NCBI GenBank assembly: GCA_965279005.1
Contig: CBDIHK010000026.1
Coordinates: 496,001 to 560,000 of the forward strand
Length of the DNA: 64,000 nucleotides
Source: Planctobacterium sp965279005
GTDB lineage: Bacteria > Pseudomonadota > Gammaproteobacteria > Enterobacterales > Alteromonadaceae
Reading direction: 5' to 3'
In this document: positions 14,565 through 23,938 of the stretch, in pieces
Layout: every line of letters starts with the position of its first letter
Numbering within the stretch: position 1 is the stretch's first letter
Made by a program: the position numbers and the translations under genes
Notes under the pieces: model-generated
What the model was told of the DNA's origin: nothing
What the model saw: only the letters and a program-made list of their open reading frames with translations
The model's database searches: none

Positions 14565-15596
14565 TTAGCGACCATCTCCCTCCCAGCGGAAAAGCAGCGC
14601 GCTCAATGTCAAAAAGACTAAGGTCATTGCCAGCATAATGGCGATGGGCAGTTTCAGCTCCCACAGACCGGCACCTTCAGTCATGATACTGCGGGCAGAC
14701 TCGACTAAATGGGTCAGCGGTAGTGCCTGAGCAAAGTTTTGCAACCATTGTGGGGCGCCTTCCATGGAAAACCAAACACCAGATAAAATCATCATTGGCC
14801 AGGTAACCAGGTTTAAGATACCGCCAGCCAATTCCTCGCTGCGGCTGCGGCTTGCCATCAATAAACCCAGTGAAATCATGCACAAGCCACCCAACACTGC
14901 CACCAGCAACAGGTTCAAGTAGGAGCCCAGCATGTAAAAATCAAACATAAAATCGCACACGATAAAGACGAAAGCCGCCATGGCCACCACAATCATCAGC
15001 CGGGACACTATTTGCGCCAGGATAAATTCAATCGCCCTCAAGGGGGTTGCTTTCAAACGCTTGAGTACTGAAGATTTGCGGTAACGCACTATCACGTAAC
15101 CGACACCAAACAAGCAGCTAAACATCATATTCATGCCTAAGATGCCCGGCAGGACCCAATCCAAATATCGAATTTCACGGCCACTCAGGGTCACCCGTTG
15201 GTAAGCCCCGTCATAGCCTAATAGCAACTGTTCCACAAAATAGCCTTGCGGCGAGCTGTCGTTTAGCCAGTAAGTTTTTTCCGACGGTGCTACCAGCAAG
15301 TCCAGTTGGTGCTGCTCAATACGCTGCTTAGCCCTGGCTGCATCGTCGTAGCTGACAAACTCAACATACTTAAGCTGGAAAAAAGGTAGCTGCCGCTGGT
15401 TGTCCAATGCTTCGGCTTGTCCGGGGATTTCCCCTAAAACACCGACTTTATATTGGGCACGGCCTTCGCCATCGAAAATAAACGAAAAGCCGATCAAAAT
15501 CAGAAGGGGAAAGATAATGTTCCAGCCGAGTGATGCCCGATCCCGGACAAACTCCAAATTGCGCGCCTTGAACAAGGCATAAAAACGTCGCCACAT
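14565..15596 (-). CDS. ABC-2 type transporter permease (DrrB-like)
   Basis: 343 residues with six membrane segments. The N-terminal helix (LGWNIIFPLLILIGFSFIF) is followed by a large extracytoplasmic loop and five C-terminal helices, including WVLPGILGMNMMFSCLFGVGYVIVRYRKSSVLKRLKATPL, the typical ABC-2 block. It is translated 2 bp after the ATP-binding subunit and forms an export system with it. The cargo (drug, lipid or polysaccharide precursor) is not predictable. Confidence 0.88.
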   Translation of the reverse strand: MWRRFYALFKARNLEFVRDRASLGWNIIFPLLILIGFSFIFDGEGRAQYKVGVLGEIPGQAEALDNQRQLPFFQLKYVEFVSYDDAARAKQRIEQHQLDLLVAPSEKTYWLNDSSPQGYFVEQLLLGYDGAYQRVTLSGREIRYLDWVLPGILGMNMMFSCLFGVGYVIVRYRKSSVLKRLKATPLRAIEFILAQIVSRLMIVVAMAAFVFIVCDFMFDFYMLGSYLNLLLVAVLGGLCMISLGLLMASRSRSEELAGGILNLVTWPMMILSGVWFSMEGAPQWLQNFAQALPLTHLVESARSIMTEGAGLWELKLPIAIMLAMTLVFLTLSALLFRWEGDGR

Positions 15597-15598
15597 AG

Positions 15599-16480
15599 TT
15601 ATCCCTCCAATTGCGCACCGGTTAGTTTCAAAAACAAATCATCCAGGTTGGCGCTTTTTACGCTGAGCCCCTGTAACGGCACATTGTAATGGGTCAATGC
15701 CATCAAGACCTGTTCGATATCGCTGGTATTGATCTCCCAAAAGGCCCGGTTCTGCCGTATTGACAGTGATTGCACTAATTCATCCGGTAAAGGTTGCTGC
15801 GGGATACGTATCAATGCCCCGGAAAAGTGTTTAGCCAATAGTTCGCCTGGATGGCCTTTTTCGATGATTTTACCCTTGTCCATCAGTTCAATATGGTCGC
15901 AAAGGTATTCTGCCTCATCCATGTAGTGGGTGGTTAATACGATGGTTTTACCCTGGGTCTTGATGTGGCTGAGCAAATCCCAAAATTTTCGCCGCGCATG
16001 GGGATCAAGGCCGGTGGTGGGTTCGTCCAAAAAAAGTACATCTGGATCATTGACCAACGCCAGCGCCAGCAATAAGCGCTGCTTTTGGCCGCCGGATAGT
16101 TTGCGGTGGTCTTGGTCGACAAAATCCTGCAATTGGCATAACTCCACCAACTCCGCTTCCGGCACGCTATGCTCATAAAATGCGGAAAACATGCGGATAG
16201 TTTCGATAGTGGTAAGGAAGTCTTGTAAGGCTGTATTTTGGAATTGGATGCCAATTTTGGCCAATGCCGCCTTGTCAATTCCACGGCCGTGGTAACGTAT
16301 TTCACCCGCATCTGGCGGGATAATACCTTCCAACATTTCAATAGTCGTGGTTTTACCCGCGCCGTTTGGTCCGAGTAACCCAAAACACTGTCCCGGTGGT
16401 ACCTGGAAACTCACGCCATCAACAGCTGGCACGCCCTTGTAGCTTTTGCGCAATGACTCCACTTCAATTACAGCTTGCAT
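15599..16480 (-). CDS. ABC transporter ATP-binding protein (DrrA-like)
   Basis: 293 residues. Walker A is GLLGPNGAGKTTTIEML, the signature is LSGGQKQRLLLALAL, Walker B is VLFLDEPTTGLDPHARR, and the H-loop is TTHYMDEAEYL. The C-terminal extension of about 80 residues is usual for DrrA/CcmA-type exporters. It is the first gene of the two-gene operon with the permease at 14565. It is divergent from rsmE, with the promoters of both in the 120-bp gap. Confidence 0.92.
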   Translation of the reverse strand: MQAVIEVESLRKSYKGVPAVDGVSFQVPPGQCFGLLGPNGAGKTTTIEMLEGIIPPDAGEIRYHGRGIDKAALAKIGIQFQNTALQDFLTTIETIRMFSAFYEHSVPEAELVELCQLQDFVDQDHRKLSGGQKQRLLLALALVNDPDVLFLDEPTTGLDPHARRKFWDLLSHIKTQGKTIVLTTHYMDEAEYLCDHIELMDKGKIIEKGHPGELLAKHFSGALIRIPQQPLPDELVQSLSIRQNRAFWEINTSDIEQVLMALTHYNVPLQGLSVKSANLDDLFLKLTGAQLEG

Positions 16481-16603
16481 TTCACCTCCAGTTAACTACA
16501 TGCCAAGATACTACGTACCAGTCCCAAATACGGGCTTGGGCTTGTGCATTGTAATGTAGTTTTATTACACTGCCAGCATTTGATAGCAAGACATAACCAA
16601 TTA

Positions 16604-17332
16604 ATGCGCATTCCCCGGCTTTACCTCGATACACCATTACACGTTGAACAAACCATTGCACTACCTAAAGAAGCCAGTAATTATTTACTGAATGTGCTGC
16701 GCCTCACTGATGCCAGCCCGCTAGTGTTGTTTAATGGTGATGGCAATGAATACAGCGCAGAACTAGAAGTTGTAAGCAAACGTGAAGCCAGGGTCAGCAT
16801 TGACAGTAAACTCGGTATTGATTGTGAATCCAACCTCGCTATCCACCTGGGACAAGGCGTATCCAAAGGCGAGCGCATGGACACAGTTGTGCAAAAAGCA
16901 GTAGAACTCGGCGTCGCTGAAATTACGCCAATTATTACTGAACGCTGCAACGTAAAACTCAATACGGAGCGCTGGCAAAAGAAACAACAGCACTGGCAAA
17001 GAATCGCCATATCTGCCTGCGAACAATGTGGCCGCAACCGGGTTCCAATGGTCTATACACCTACCCCACTGCAGCAATGGTTGTCCCAATCCACCAGCCA
17101 GTTACGACTGACTTTGAACCCCAGGTCAGAAAAGCGCATGGCAAGGCTCGATATGCCTCGCTCAGGGGCCAGGTTGTTAATCGGCCCAGAGGGTGGCCTT
17201 AGCGATGGCGAAGTATTCCAAGCCAGCGAGGCGGGTTTTGTCGATGTTGCATTAGGGCCAAGGATCCTGCGCACCGAAACAGCGGCGATTGCCACTATCT
17301 CCATATTGCAAGCCAACTACGGCGACCTGTGA
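16604..17332 (+). CDS. rsmE: 16S rRNA m3U1498 methyltransferase
   Basis: 242 residues from the ATG at 16604; a longer frame to 16544 would add 20 atypical residues. The family blocks are MRIPRLY at the start, GERMDTVVQKAVELGVAEITPI, LLIGPEGGLSDGE (knotted SAM-binding motif) and LGPRILRTETAAI. It methylates U1498 of 16S rRNA as a SPOUT enzyme. In related genomes gshB follows directly; here 7.8 kb of accessory genes intervene. Confidence 0.95.
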   Translation: MRIPRLYLDTPLHVEQTIALPKEASNYLLNVLRLTDASPLVLFNGDGNEYSAELEVVSKREARVSIDSKLGIDCESNLAIHLGQGVSKGERMDTVVQKAVELGVAEITPIITERCNVKLNTERWQKKQQHWQRIAISACEQCGRNRVPMVYTPTPLQQWLSQSTSQLRLTLNPRSEKRMARLDMPRSGARLLIGPEGGLSDGEVFQASEAGFVDVALGPRILRTETAAIATISILQANYGDL

Positions 17333-17342
17333 GGGAACAAGC

Positions 17343-17795
17343 ATGACAATCAATTATCGAATTGCCCAAGCCAGCGATACCAAACGCTGCTTGCAAATCC
17401 GCGGCATGACCCGGCAAAACCCGATGACATTGCAGGATTTGCAGTCGATAGGTGTCACTCAAGAGTCATGGGCGTCAGCGGTTGCAACCGGCGAGATCAC
17501 CGGCACAGTTGCAGAGTCTGAGGGATGTGTGGTTGGCTATTGTTTTGGTGACTTTGCCTCTGGTGAAATCCAAGTACTAGCGCTCCTGCCAGCTTTCGAA
17601 AACAAGGGGATTGGCAAAGTACTATTGTCTAAAACGATGGCGGTACTTTTTGCAAGCGGGTTAACCAGGCTATGGTTGGCGGCGTCGCCAGATCCCGCCA
17701 TTCGTGCCCATGGCTTTTACCGCTACCTGGGTTGGCAGTACACCGGGGAAACCGACCGCATCGGCGATCAAATACTGGAATATAAACAAAGTTAA
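17343..17795 (+). CDS. GNAT-family N-acetyltransferase
   Basis: 150 residues from the ATG at 17343, with GAGGGA upstream; 10 bp after rsmE and probably co-transcribed. The acetyl-CoA-binding motif A is LPAFENKGIGKVLLSKTM. The C-terminal GFYRYLGWQYTGE is the usual GNAT beta-strand region. The substrate is unknown. Confidence 0.85.
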   Translation: MTINYRIAQASDTKRCLQIRGMTRQNPMTLQDLQSIGVTQESWASAVATGEITGTVAESEGCVVGYCFGDFASGEIQVLALLPAFENKGIGKVLLSKTMAVLFASGLTRLWLAASPDPAIRAHGFYRYLGWQYTGETDRIGDQILEYKQS

Positions 17796-17912
17796 ACAAT
17801 TTAACTAAGTGTTAAAACACTGGCTTATTGCGGAAACTTAACAGGCTTGCTAGCCTTTGGCGCAAAAAATTTTTTGTCCAAACAGTCCTTATACCGAGGA
17901 GGCGCTACCTGT

Positions 17913-18845
17913 ATGTTATCCGTCCGTGAAGTATGCAAAGACTACGCAGGTAAAAGCGCCTTATCACAGGTGAGTTTTGACTTGATGCAAGGGGAAATAG
18001 TGGCCTTGCTGGGCGCCAATGGCTCGGGTAAAACCACAACTGTGCAATCTATATGCGGATTAGTGAAATTCGAGCAAGGCGATATATTGTTCGAGCGTGA
18101 ATCAATCCTTGGCAATAGCCGTTACCTGCAACATGTAGGCGCAGTCTTGGATGGCAGCCGCAATACCAATTGGCGCCTTACCGCTAGCCAAAACGCCCAA
18201 TACTTTGCGCGCTTGCACGGTGTCAGCTCCAGGCAATCGGGTGCCACAATCAAGGAATTACAGCACAAGCTTGGCCTTGAACCCTACCAAGGCCAAGAGG
18301 TGATGAAGCTGTCCACTGGCAACAAACAAAAAGCCGCCCTGCTTTGCGCCCTTGCCCACCAACCCAAATTAGTTCTGATGGATGAGCCTACCCTAGGATT
18401 GGATCTCAATACGGTTGCCGAGCTGCAAGATATCATCCGCAGCCAAGCGAGGAATGAAGGCCAAGGCTTCTTGGTGACTTCACACGACCTGTCCTTTATC
18501 GACCGGATATGTAGCCACGTTGTGGTATTAGACCAAGGCCAAGTTGTGTTTAACGGCTCACTTGTTGATTTGAAGAAGAAAATGTTTAGCTTTGAATTGC
18601 GTTTACAATTAAAGCCTGCGCATATACCAGATGTTTTGTTGGCAGTAAGTGAAAAGTGCAGGGGCAAATTTGACAGTCAACATAACAAAGACGGCTTAAG
18701 CATAAAATATGACAGCGTCGGACAAGTGTTACCACTACTGGGATGGCTAGATAGCCAAGTGTGGCAACCTGATACCCTGCATATTGAAGAGTTGGGCATC
18801 GAAAAAGCCTACCGCAGCCTAACACAGCAGGAGAGTCACCCATGA
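17913..18845 (+). CDS. ABC transporter ATP-binding protein
   Basis: 310 residues from the ATG at 17913, with GAGGAGG about 10 nt upstream; an upstream in-frame ATG at 17847 lacks this. Walker A is LLGANGSGKTTTVQ, the signature is LSTGNKQKAALLCAL, Walker B is LVLMDEPTLGLD, and the H-loop is SHDLSFID. It overlaps the permease gene by 4 bp (ATGA), indicating translational coupling. Confidence 0.9.
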   Translation: MLSVREVCKDYAGKSALSQVSFDLMQGEIVALLGANGSGKTTTVQSICGLVKFEQGDILFERESILGNSRYLQHVGAVLDGSRNTNWRLTASQNAQYFARLHGVSSRQSGATIKELQHKLGLEPYQGQEVMKLSTGNKQKAALLCALAHQPKLVLMDEPTLGLDLNTVAELQDIIRSQARNEGQGFLVTSHDLSFIDRICSHVVVLDQGQVVFNGSLVDLKKKMFSFELRLQLKPAHIPDVLLAVSEKCRGKFDSQHNKDGLSIKYDSVGQVLPLLGWLDSQVWQPDTLHIEELGIEKAYRSLTQQESHP

Positions 18846-19606
18846 ATTACCTTGCATTGTTGGGCAATGAACTCCGGGTGCAGCTGATAGAGATGCGCCA
18901 ATACTGGTTTGAAACCTTTAGCAGTAGCCTTGTAGTGATCGGGGTGTTTGTTGGCCTGTTTTTTGGTATTAAGTCGATGGTGCCAGGCATGCAGGAGTCT
19001 GGTTCGCTCGACGGCCTATTATTTGGCTTTTTATTGTGGAGCTTTGCCACTGGCGCCTATAATACAGTCACCGATAGCATTATCGAAGATACCCACAAGG
19101 GTTTTATCGAGCAGTTGTTTTTATGTCCAGCCGGGTTTGTACAACTAATGCTAGTGCGCACAGTAGCAGGGCTATTCAGCGGTTATTTATTCACGATCTT
19201 ATTTGTCCTATTAGCCATGGCATTTACCGGCAACTGGATAGAAATCAACTTTTTTACCCTGTTCTTCTTGTTAGCATTAGCCGCACCATCATTGGTTGGC
19301 TTGGGTTTTGTCATCAGTGGATTAGCGTTGTTGTTCAAAAAGGTAGCAACGGTAGGCATGTTGATGACAATGGCTTTTATGGGCTTGGTAGCCCTGGATG
19401 GCTTGCCTTTTAACCTGTTTAGCCTGCTCCCCTTTGTACCGGGCGCATCCCTGGCGAGGGAGGTGATCCTGGGGCAGCAACCCATAAACCTAGTGCATCT
19501 TGGCATAGTTGCGCTGAACTCCCTGGTCTACTTGGTTGTGGGGCTATTGGTTTTCCGGCGTATGGAGGCCAAAGCCAAGCAATTAAACCTCATAGGCAAG
19601 TACTAA
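18842..19606 (+). CDS. ABC-2 type transporter permease
   Basis: 254 residues, six predicted membrane segments. The first hydrophobic stretch (SLVVIGVFVGLFFGI) is followed by TGAYNTVTDSIIEDTHKGFIEQLFLCP, a conserved region of NodJ/CcmB-like ABC-2 permeases. It works with the ATPase encoded just upstream. DesK/DesR-type two-component systems like the one 1.6 kb downstream often control such exporters, so it could be a target; inference. Confidence 0.85.
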   Translation: MNYLALLGNELRVQLIEMRQYWFETFSSSLVVIGVFVGLFFGIKSMVPGMQESGSLDGLLFGFLLWSFATGAYNTVTDSIIEDTHKGFIEQLFLCPAGFVQLMLVRTVAGLFSGYLFTILFVLLAMAFTGNWIEINFFTLFFLLALAAPSLVGLGFVISGLALLFKKVATVGMLMTMAFMGLVALDGLPFNLFSLLPFVPGASLAREVILGQQPINLVHLGIVALNSLVYLVVGLLVFRRMEAKAKQLNLIGKY

Positions 19607-19756
19607 TACTTAATACAATCGGTGTAACACGAGTTGACCAGCAAGGTCGCTGTCAGTGGGTGAACTTTCAGAAACAATTTTGCGTACCAGTTTTCCTGGC
19701 GGGCCAATTGCCTTTGTGCTATCAAATGCCCGATTACAACAAGAAAGGAAAACACA

Positions 19757-21127
19757 ATGCGAGCCAAATTTGTATTCGGCTTTTTACTCACACTCACGGC
19801 CTTTGCCGCTAGCGCAAAGGAAACCAACATTCCTACCCAGTTCACACAAGGTAAAGTGCTGTCCAGCATGCCCAGTGTATTGTCACAGCGGGATCGTATT
19901 GAACCTGCCAACAAAGTAGTGAAATACCGGTTAGAAAACCTGTTACCCAAACTAATGGACGAAACCGACACGGACATGTGGCTGGTGATGAATCGGGAAT
20001 ACGGTGAGGATGCTTTGTTTTATACCCTAGTCCCACATACGACTTTTGCTGCTAGGCGCACTACCTTGCTGGTATTTGTCAAAAACGATGATGGCGAGGT
20101 TGAGCGCTTTACTGTTAGCCGTTACCCCATCCCCGGATATTACGAGTCAAAATGGGACGGCGGTACCAAAGAGCAGCAATGGCAACGCCTGGCGCAAATC
20201 ATAGAACAGTATGATCCGAAAAACATCGCTATCAACCGCAGCAAGGATTGGGCACTTGCCGATGGCCTGACCGTTGGTATGTACGAAACCTTGCAGTCGG
20301 TATTGTCAGACAAATACAAGGCACGCCTAAAAAGTGCTGAAAACCTGGTGATCCGCTGGCTAGAAACCCGTACAGAGCCAGAACTGGCACTGTACAGCCA
20401 TGTGGTCAACATCGCCCGTACTGTCATTGCCGAGGGCTTTTCCAACAAGGTGATCACACCTGGCGCCACCACCACTGACGATATCGCTTGGTACCTGAGG
20501 GAACGCTTTGAAGAGCTAGAGCTTCGACCTTGGTTCCAGCCTTATGTCAACGTGCAGCGTCAAGGCGACAACTACAGTTCGGACGAACCCTTTTTCGGTA
20601 AATATGGCCGGGTGATCATGCCGGGAGACATCATCCACACAGATGTGGGGATCTGCTATTTAAAACTCTGCACCGACACCCAGGAAATGGCCTATGTGGC
20701 CAAATTAGGGGAAAGCGAGGTGCCACAAGGCCTGGTTGATGCCATGGCTGTAGGCAACCATTGGCAAGACCTGCTAACCAATGAATTTGTCACTGGCAGG
20801 ACCGGTAACGAAATCCTGTTTGCAACCCACAAAGCCAGCAAGGCCGCCGGTATTGTTTCTAGCACCTACACACACCCGATTGGTTTTGTTGGCCACGGCA
20901 TTGGCCCCACTATTGGTATGTGGGATAACCAAGGCGAAACGCCTATACAGGGCGATTGGCCGCTGTACCCCAATACGGCCTATGCCATCGAGGGCAATAT
21001 CCAAACCTCACTGCCAGAATGGGACAACGAGTTAATCCAGATAAAACTCGAACAAACGGCGGTTTTTGATGGCGAAACGGTTTGGTACCTGGCGGGCAGG
21101 CAAACCGAGTGGCATTTTATCAGATAG
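19757..21127 (+). CDS. Exported M24-family metallopeptidase (Xaa-Pro peptidase type)
   Basis: 456 residues. A signal peptide (MRAKFVFGFLLTLTAFAASA) puts the enzyme in the periplasm. The C-terminal pita-bread domain carries all five metal ligands: Asp in IIHTDVG, Asp in LCTDTQEM, His in GHGIGPTIG, Glu in AIEGNIQ and Glu in IKLEQTAV. Cleavage of X-Pro or similar N-terminal peptides is predicted. AAGAAAGGAAAAC precedes the ATG. A bidirectional terminator separates it from the convergent response regulator. Confidence 0.88.
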   Translation: MRAKFVFGFLLTLTAFAASAKETNIPTQFTQGKVLSSMPSVLSQRDRIEPANKVVKYRLENLLPKLMDETDTDMWLVMNREYGEDALFYTLVPHTTFAARRTTLLVFVKNDDGEVERFTVSRYPIPGYYESKWDGGTKEQQWQRLAQIIEQYDPKNIAINRSKDWALADGLTVGMYETLQSVLSDKYKARLKSAENLVIRWLETRTEPELALYSHVVNIARTVIAEGFSNKVITPGATTTDDIAWYLRERFEELELRPWFQPYVNVQRQGDNYSSDEPFFGKYGRVIMPGDIIHTDVGICYLKLCTDTQEMAYVAKLGESEVPQGLVDAMAVGNHWQDLLTNEFVTGRTGNEILFATHKASKAAGIVSSTYTHPIGFVGHGIGPTIGMWDNQGETPIQGDWPLYPNTAYAIEGNIQTSLPEWDNELIQIKLEQTAVFDGETVWYLAGRQTEWHFIR

Positions 21128-21150
21128 CCAATGTTCTTCGCGCGGATTTC

Positions 21151-21181
21151 AAAAAAGGGTAGCGTCCGCTACCCTTTTTTT
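21151..21181. terminator. Bidirectional terminator
   Basis: AAAAAAGGGTAGC, loop GTCC, GCTACCCTTTTTTT: T-runs on both strands serve the convergent M24 peptidase and response-regulator genes. Confidence 0.92.
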
Positions 21182-21209
21182 ATACCCGGTAATAATAATC
21201 GGGATAACC

Positions 21210-21854
21210 TCAGATCATGCCCATTTCAATGGCCTTCAATACTGCGCGGGTACGATCCCGTACGCCCATCTTGCCTAGGATATTAGATACCTGGTTTTTC
21301 ACCGTGCCTTCAGATTTGTGCATCGCTTTGGCAATTTCACGGTTGCTGTAACCCGCAGCCATCAAGCGCAATATTTCAGTTTCTTTATCGGACAGGGATT
21401 CTGGCTGTTCAAAACTTTGGAAATCCGAGTGCAGGCCTTGCAAACCCTTGAGCACTTTTTCGGTAATGGCGGGTTGGATCAGGGTTTTGCCTTGCGCCAC
21501 TTCAGTGATGGCATTGATCAGGTTGTCCAAAGACACATCTTTGAGTAGGTAGCCTTTGGCACCGCTTTGGATGGCTTGCATCACTAATTCGTGGTCATCA
21601 AAGGTAGTGAGCATGATTACCGGAATTTGCATTTGCGCTTTTTGCAGTTGCTGTACCGCTTCAATACCGCTGCATTTAGGCATGCGGATATCCATTAATA
21701 TTACATCTGGCTGGAAAGCCTGGGCGATCTGGGCCACTTGGTCACCATCATCCGCTTCCGCCACAACTGCAACCTTGTCCGACAATGACAACAAGCTTTT
21801 AATGCCTTCCCGTACTAGGGTTTGGTCATCCACCAGCATCACCTTAATCGCCAT
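21210..21854 (-). CDS. NarL/LuxR-family response regulator
   Basis: 214 residues. In the receiver domain, VMLVDDQTLVREG gives the acidic pocket, DVILMDIRMPKCSG the phosphorylated Asp, LTTFDD the switch Thr, and GYLLKD the Lys. The C-terminal LuxR helix-turn-helix is LSDKETEILRLMAAGYSNREIAKAM...VKNQVSNILGKMGV. GGAGG is 6 nt before the ATG. It is encoded 27 bp after its cognate sensor kinase. Confidence 0.93.
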   Translation of the reverse strand: MAIKVMLVDDQTLVREGIKSLLSLSDKVAVVAEADDGDQVAQIAQAFQPDVILMDIRMPKCSGIEAVQQLQKAQMQIPVIMLTTFDDHELVMQAIQSGAKGYLLKDVSLDNLINAITEVAQGKTLIQPAITEKVLKGLQGLHSDFQSFEQPESLSDKETEILRLMAAGYSNREIAKAMHKSEGTVKNQVSNILGKMGVRDRTRAVLKAIEMGMI

Positions 21855-21881
21855 CTTGTCCTCCTATTTTCCCAATCAGTC

Positions 21882-23012
21882 CTATGCCGGTGCGGTCATA
21901 GTTATGAAGGTTCTAAAGCCAGATTTATCCGCCTGGAAATCCACTTTACCACCCAAAGCCGCCACCCTCTCTTTTATGCCGGTCAAACCGTTGCCTGGCT
22001 TGATCGAATCGGATACCTTGCCATTGTCCTGCATGGTCAATTGCACCTGTTCTTCTTGCTGCCTAAGTTTGATATGGAATTCGTTGGCATGGCCGTGTTT
22101 TAAGGTATTAGTTAGGCTTTCCTGGACACAGCGCAAGATAGTATCAGCTAATTCTACATCGGCGATAGCGAGATCTTCTTGCAGCTGCAAATGGATCTTA
22201 AGCCTGGGTACGGATTCCACCAAAGCCTTTAGCGCTTCGGATAGCTCCAGCGCCGACTTTTCCCGGATTTCCGTTACTGCTTCGCGCACATCAGCCAATA
22301 GCAACTTAGCAATGGCGTAGCTTTTTTCCACTTGTTGCTTGGCATCTCCCTCGGTTTTGTGCATGGCTACCTGCAAGTTAATGGTAAGCGCGGTTAAGTG
22401 GTGCCCCACTAGGTCATGGATATTGCGGGCAATGCGCACCCGTTCTGATTGTTTGGTCGCTTCTTTTAATAGGCTTTGCGCCGCCAATAACTCGCGGTTT
22501 AGCTGCTGGCTGGCTTCTTTGGCGATGCTTTCCTGGCGCACGGCATGGATCATGGTGACAGTGAACAAGCTCAGCATCCAATACAGCAAAGCACTGAAAA
22601 TCACGAAATCAAATTGCCAATGGTATTTAAAAATGGCGTAAAAACCCACGAACAGCACCGGCGTGCTGGCCAGTGCCAGTTTTAGTGATAACAAATAAAC
22701 TAGATGGCCGCTCCAGATCCCTAACAATATGGCGTTAAAGGTATTGGGTAAGCAAAAAAACAGTGCTACCACGCTGGCAAATTGCAAGGTAACCAAGCCC
22801 ATATACAGCCGGTTGCTAATGGCTAGATCTTCATTGGTAGTGCGCACAAAACAGTACAAATATACCAGGTAACTGGTGTTTGCCAATAAGTAACGCCAAG
22901 GGCCAATATCGGCATTTTGCCATGCCAGGTAGTTGGCTATGCCGGCGATAGTAAAAATCGTCAGTATGCCGCTAAGCCTCTCTACTTCAAGCTGTTTGAA
23001 CTTACCTAACAT
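21882..23012 (-). CDS. DesK-like sensor histidine kinase
   Basis: 376 residues from the ATG at 23012, with GAGG upstream; a TTG at 23024 is possible. Five or six membrane segments form the N-terminal half, a membrane-state sensor architecture without a large periplasmic domain. HisKA_3 has the phospho-His in RIARNIHDLVGHHLTALTI, and the ATP-binding domain has the N-box in CVQESLTNTLKHG and GNGLTGIKERV. It pairs with the downstream LuxR-type regulator. Likely inputs are envelope or lipid state; likely outputs include neighbouring exporters. Confidence 0.9.
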   Translation of the reverse strand: MLGKFKQLEVERLSGILTIFTIAGIANYLAWQNADIGPWRYLLANTSYLVYLYCFVRTTNEDLAISNRLYMGLVTLQFASVVALFFCLPNTFNAILLGIWSGHLVYLLSLKLALASTPVLFVGFYAIFKYHWQFDFVIFSALLYWMLSLFTVTMIHAVRQESIAKEASQQLNRELLAAQSLLKEATKQSERVRIARNIHDLVGHHLTALTINLQVAMHKTEGDAKQQVEKSYAIAKLLLADVREAVTEIREKSALELSEALKALVESVPRLKIHLQLQEDLAIADVELADTILRCVQESLTNTLKHGHANEFHIKLRQQEEQVQLTMQDNGKVSDSIKPGNGLTGIKERVAALGGKVDFQADKSGFRTFITMTAPA

Positions 23013-23180
23013 TGCCTCTACCAACCCTTTTCAGACACAACTAGCAAAACAGCAGTATGACATAGCGGCACTAAAAACCTATAGGCCAAAAGTCACGTTT
23101 GGATCCGTGACTTTTGGCACTAATATTAGATTGCCCCGCTGGCTAAGATACCCCCATATTTGAGAAAGGCGGACTCCAGC

Positions 23181-23936
23181 ATGCAATTAATCCATCAATT
23201 GAGTTTTTACTTACACATCCTTTTTGGCAGTGCAGCATTGGTGCTGTTTTGGTTACCCATAGCTAGCGCCAAAGGCAGCCTGGATCATAAGAAGTTTGGG
23301 CGTTTTTACCACGCCACTATGTATGCGGTCGCAGCCACAGGTGCCGTGATGGCAGTCATTGTGTTGTACGCCCCCTTCCTCATCCATGGTGACAGGCTGT
23401 CAGATCTTGGGAAAATAGACCTATTCAACCACCGGATGCGGGTATTTTATGGCTTGCTATTATTTCTCAGCCTGCTGATTTACGTCGGCTTGCGCCATGG
23501 TGACTTAGCGCTGAAAAGCAAAACAGATAAAACCGCGGTAAAGACGCCGTTACACCTTGCCAGCAACGGTTTGTTATTCCTCGGTGGCGTGGCGCTATTG
23601 GTATCAGGCATTAACAACCAACACACTTTGTCGTTGGTGTTTTGTTTCCTGGGCATGGCCGCCGCAATCGGAAACCTGCGGTTTTGCCTGGGCAGCAAAG
23701 GCGGCAACCAGCAATGGTTAATTGAACACCTTTCCAGCTATATTGGCACTGGCATCGGTGCTTATACCGCTTTTTTTGCCTTCGGTGGCCGTTCATTGTT
23801 TGGCGATATCGGGCAATGGCACCTTGTATTCTGGATTTTACCAGGCGTATTAGGCAGCTTTGTGATCCGCCACTACAGCAAAAAATACACACCTAGACCT
23901 TTATCAAACTCTTCATTTGCCAAATCAGGGAGCTAG
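23181..23936 (+). CDS. Polytopic membrane protein, unassigned (DUF2306-like layout)
   Basis: 251 residues from the ATG at 23181, with AAAGGCGG upstream; a TTG at 23160 is in frame. It has about seven hydrophobic helices. Histidines recur at helix ends (LSFYLHILFGSAAL, KKFGRFYHATMY, WLIEHLSSYIG), a pattern seen in DUF2306-like membrane proteins and heme-binding membrane proteins; this is only suggestive. The next gene starts 2 bp after its stop, so the two form an operon. Confidence 0.65.
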   Translation: MQLIHQLSFYLHILFGSAALVLFWLPIASAKGSLDHKKFGRFYHATMYAVAATGAVMAVIVLYAPFLIHGDRLSDLGKIDLFNHRMRVFYGLLLFLSLLIYVGLRHGDLALKSKTDKTAVKTPLHLASNGLLFLGGVALLVSGINNQHTLSLVFCFLGMAAAIGNLRFCLGSKGGNQQWLIEHLSSYIGTGIGAYTAFFAFGGRSLFGDIGQWHLVFWILPGVLGSFVIRHYSKKYTPRPLSNSSFAKSGS

Positions 23937-23938
23937 TT

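Noticed and set aside
21556..22320. Antisense frame of 254 codons over the two-component genes
   Set aside because: It spans the end of one real gene and the start of another; Ser/Thr-rich shadow.
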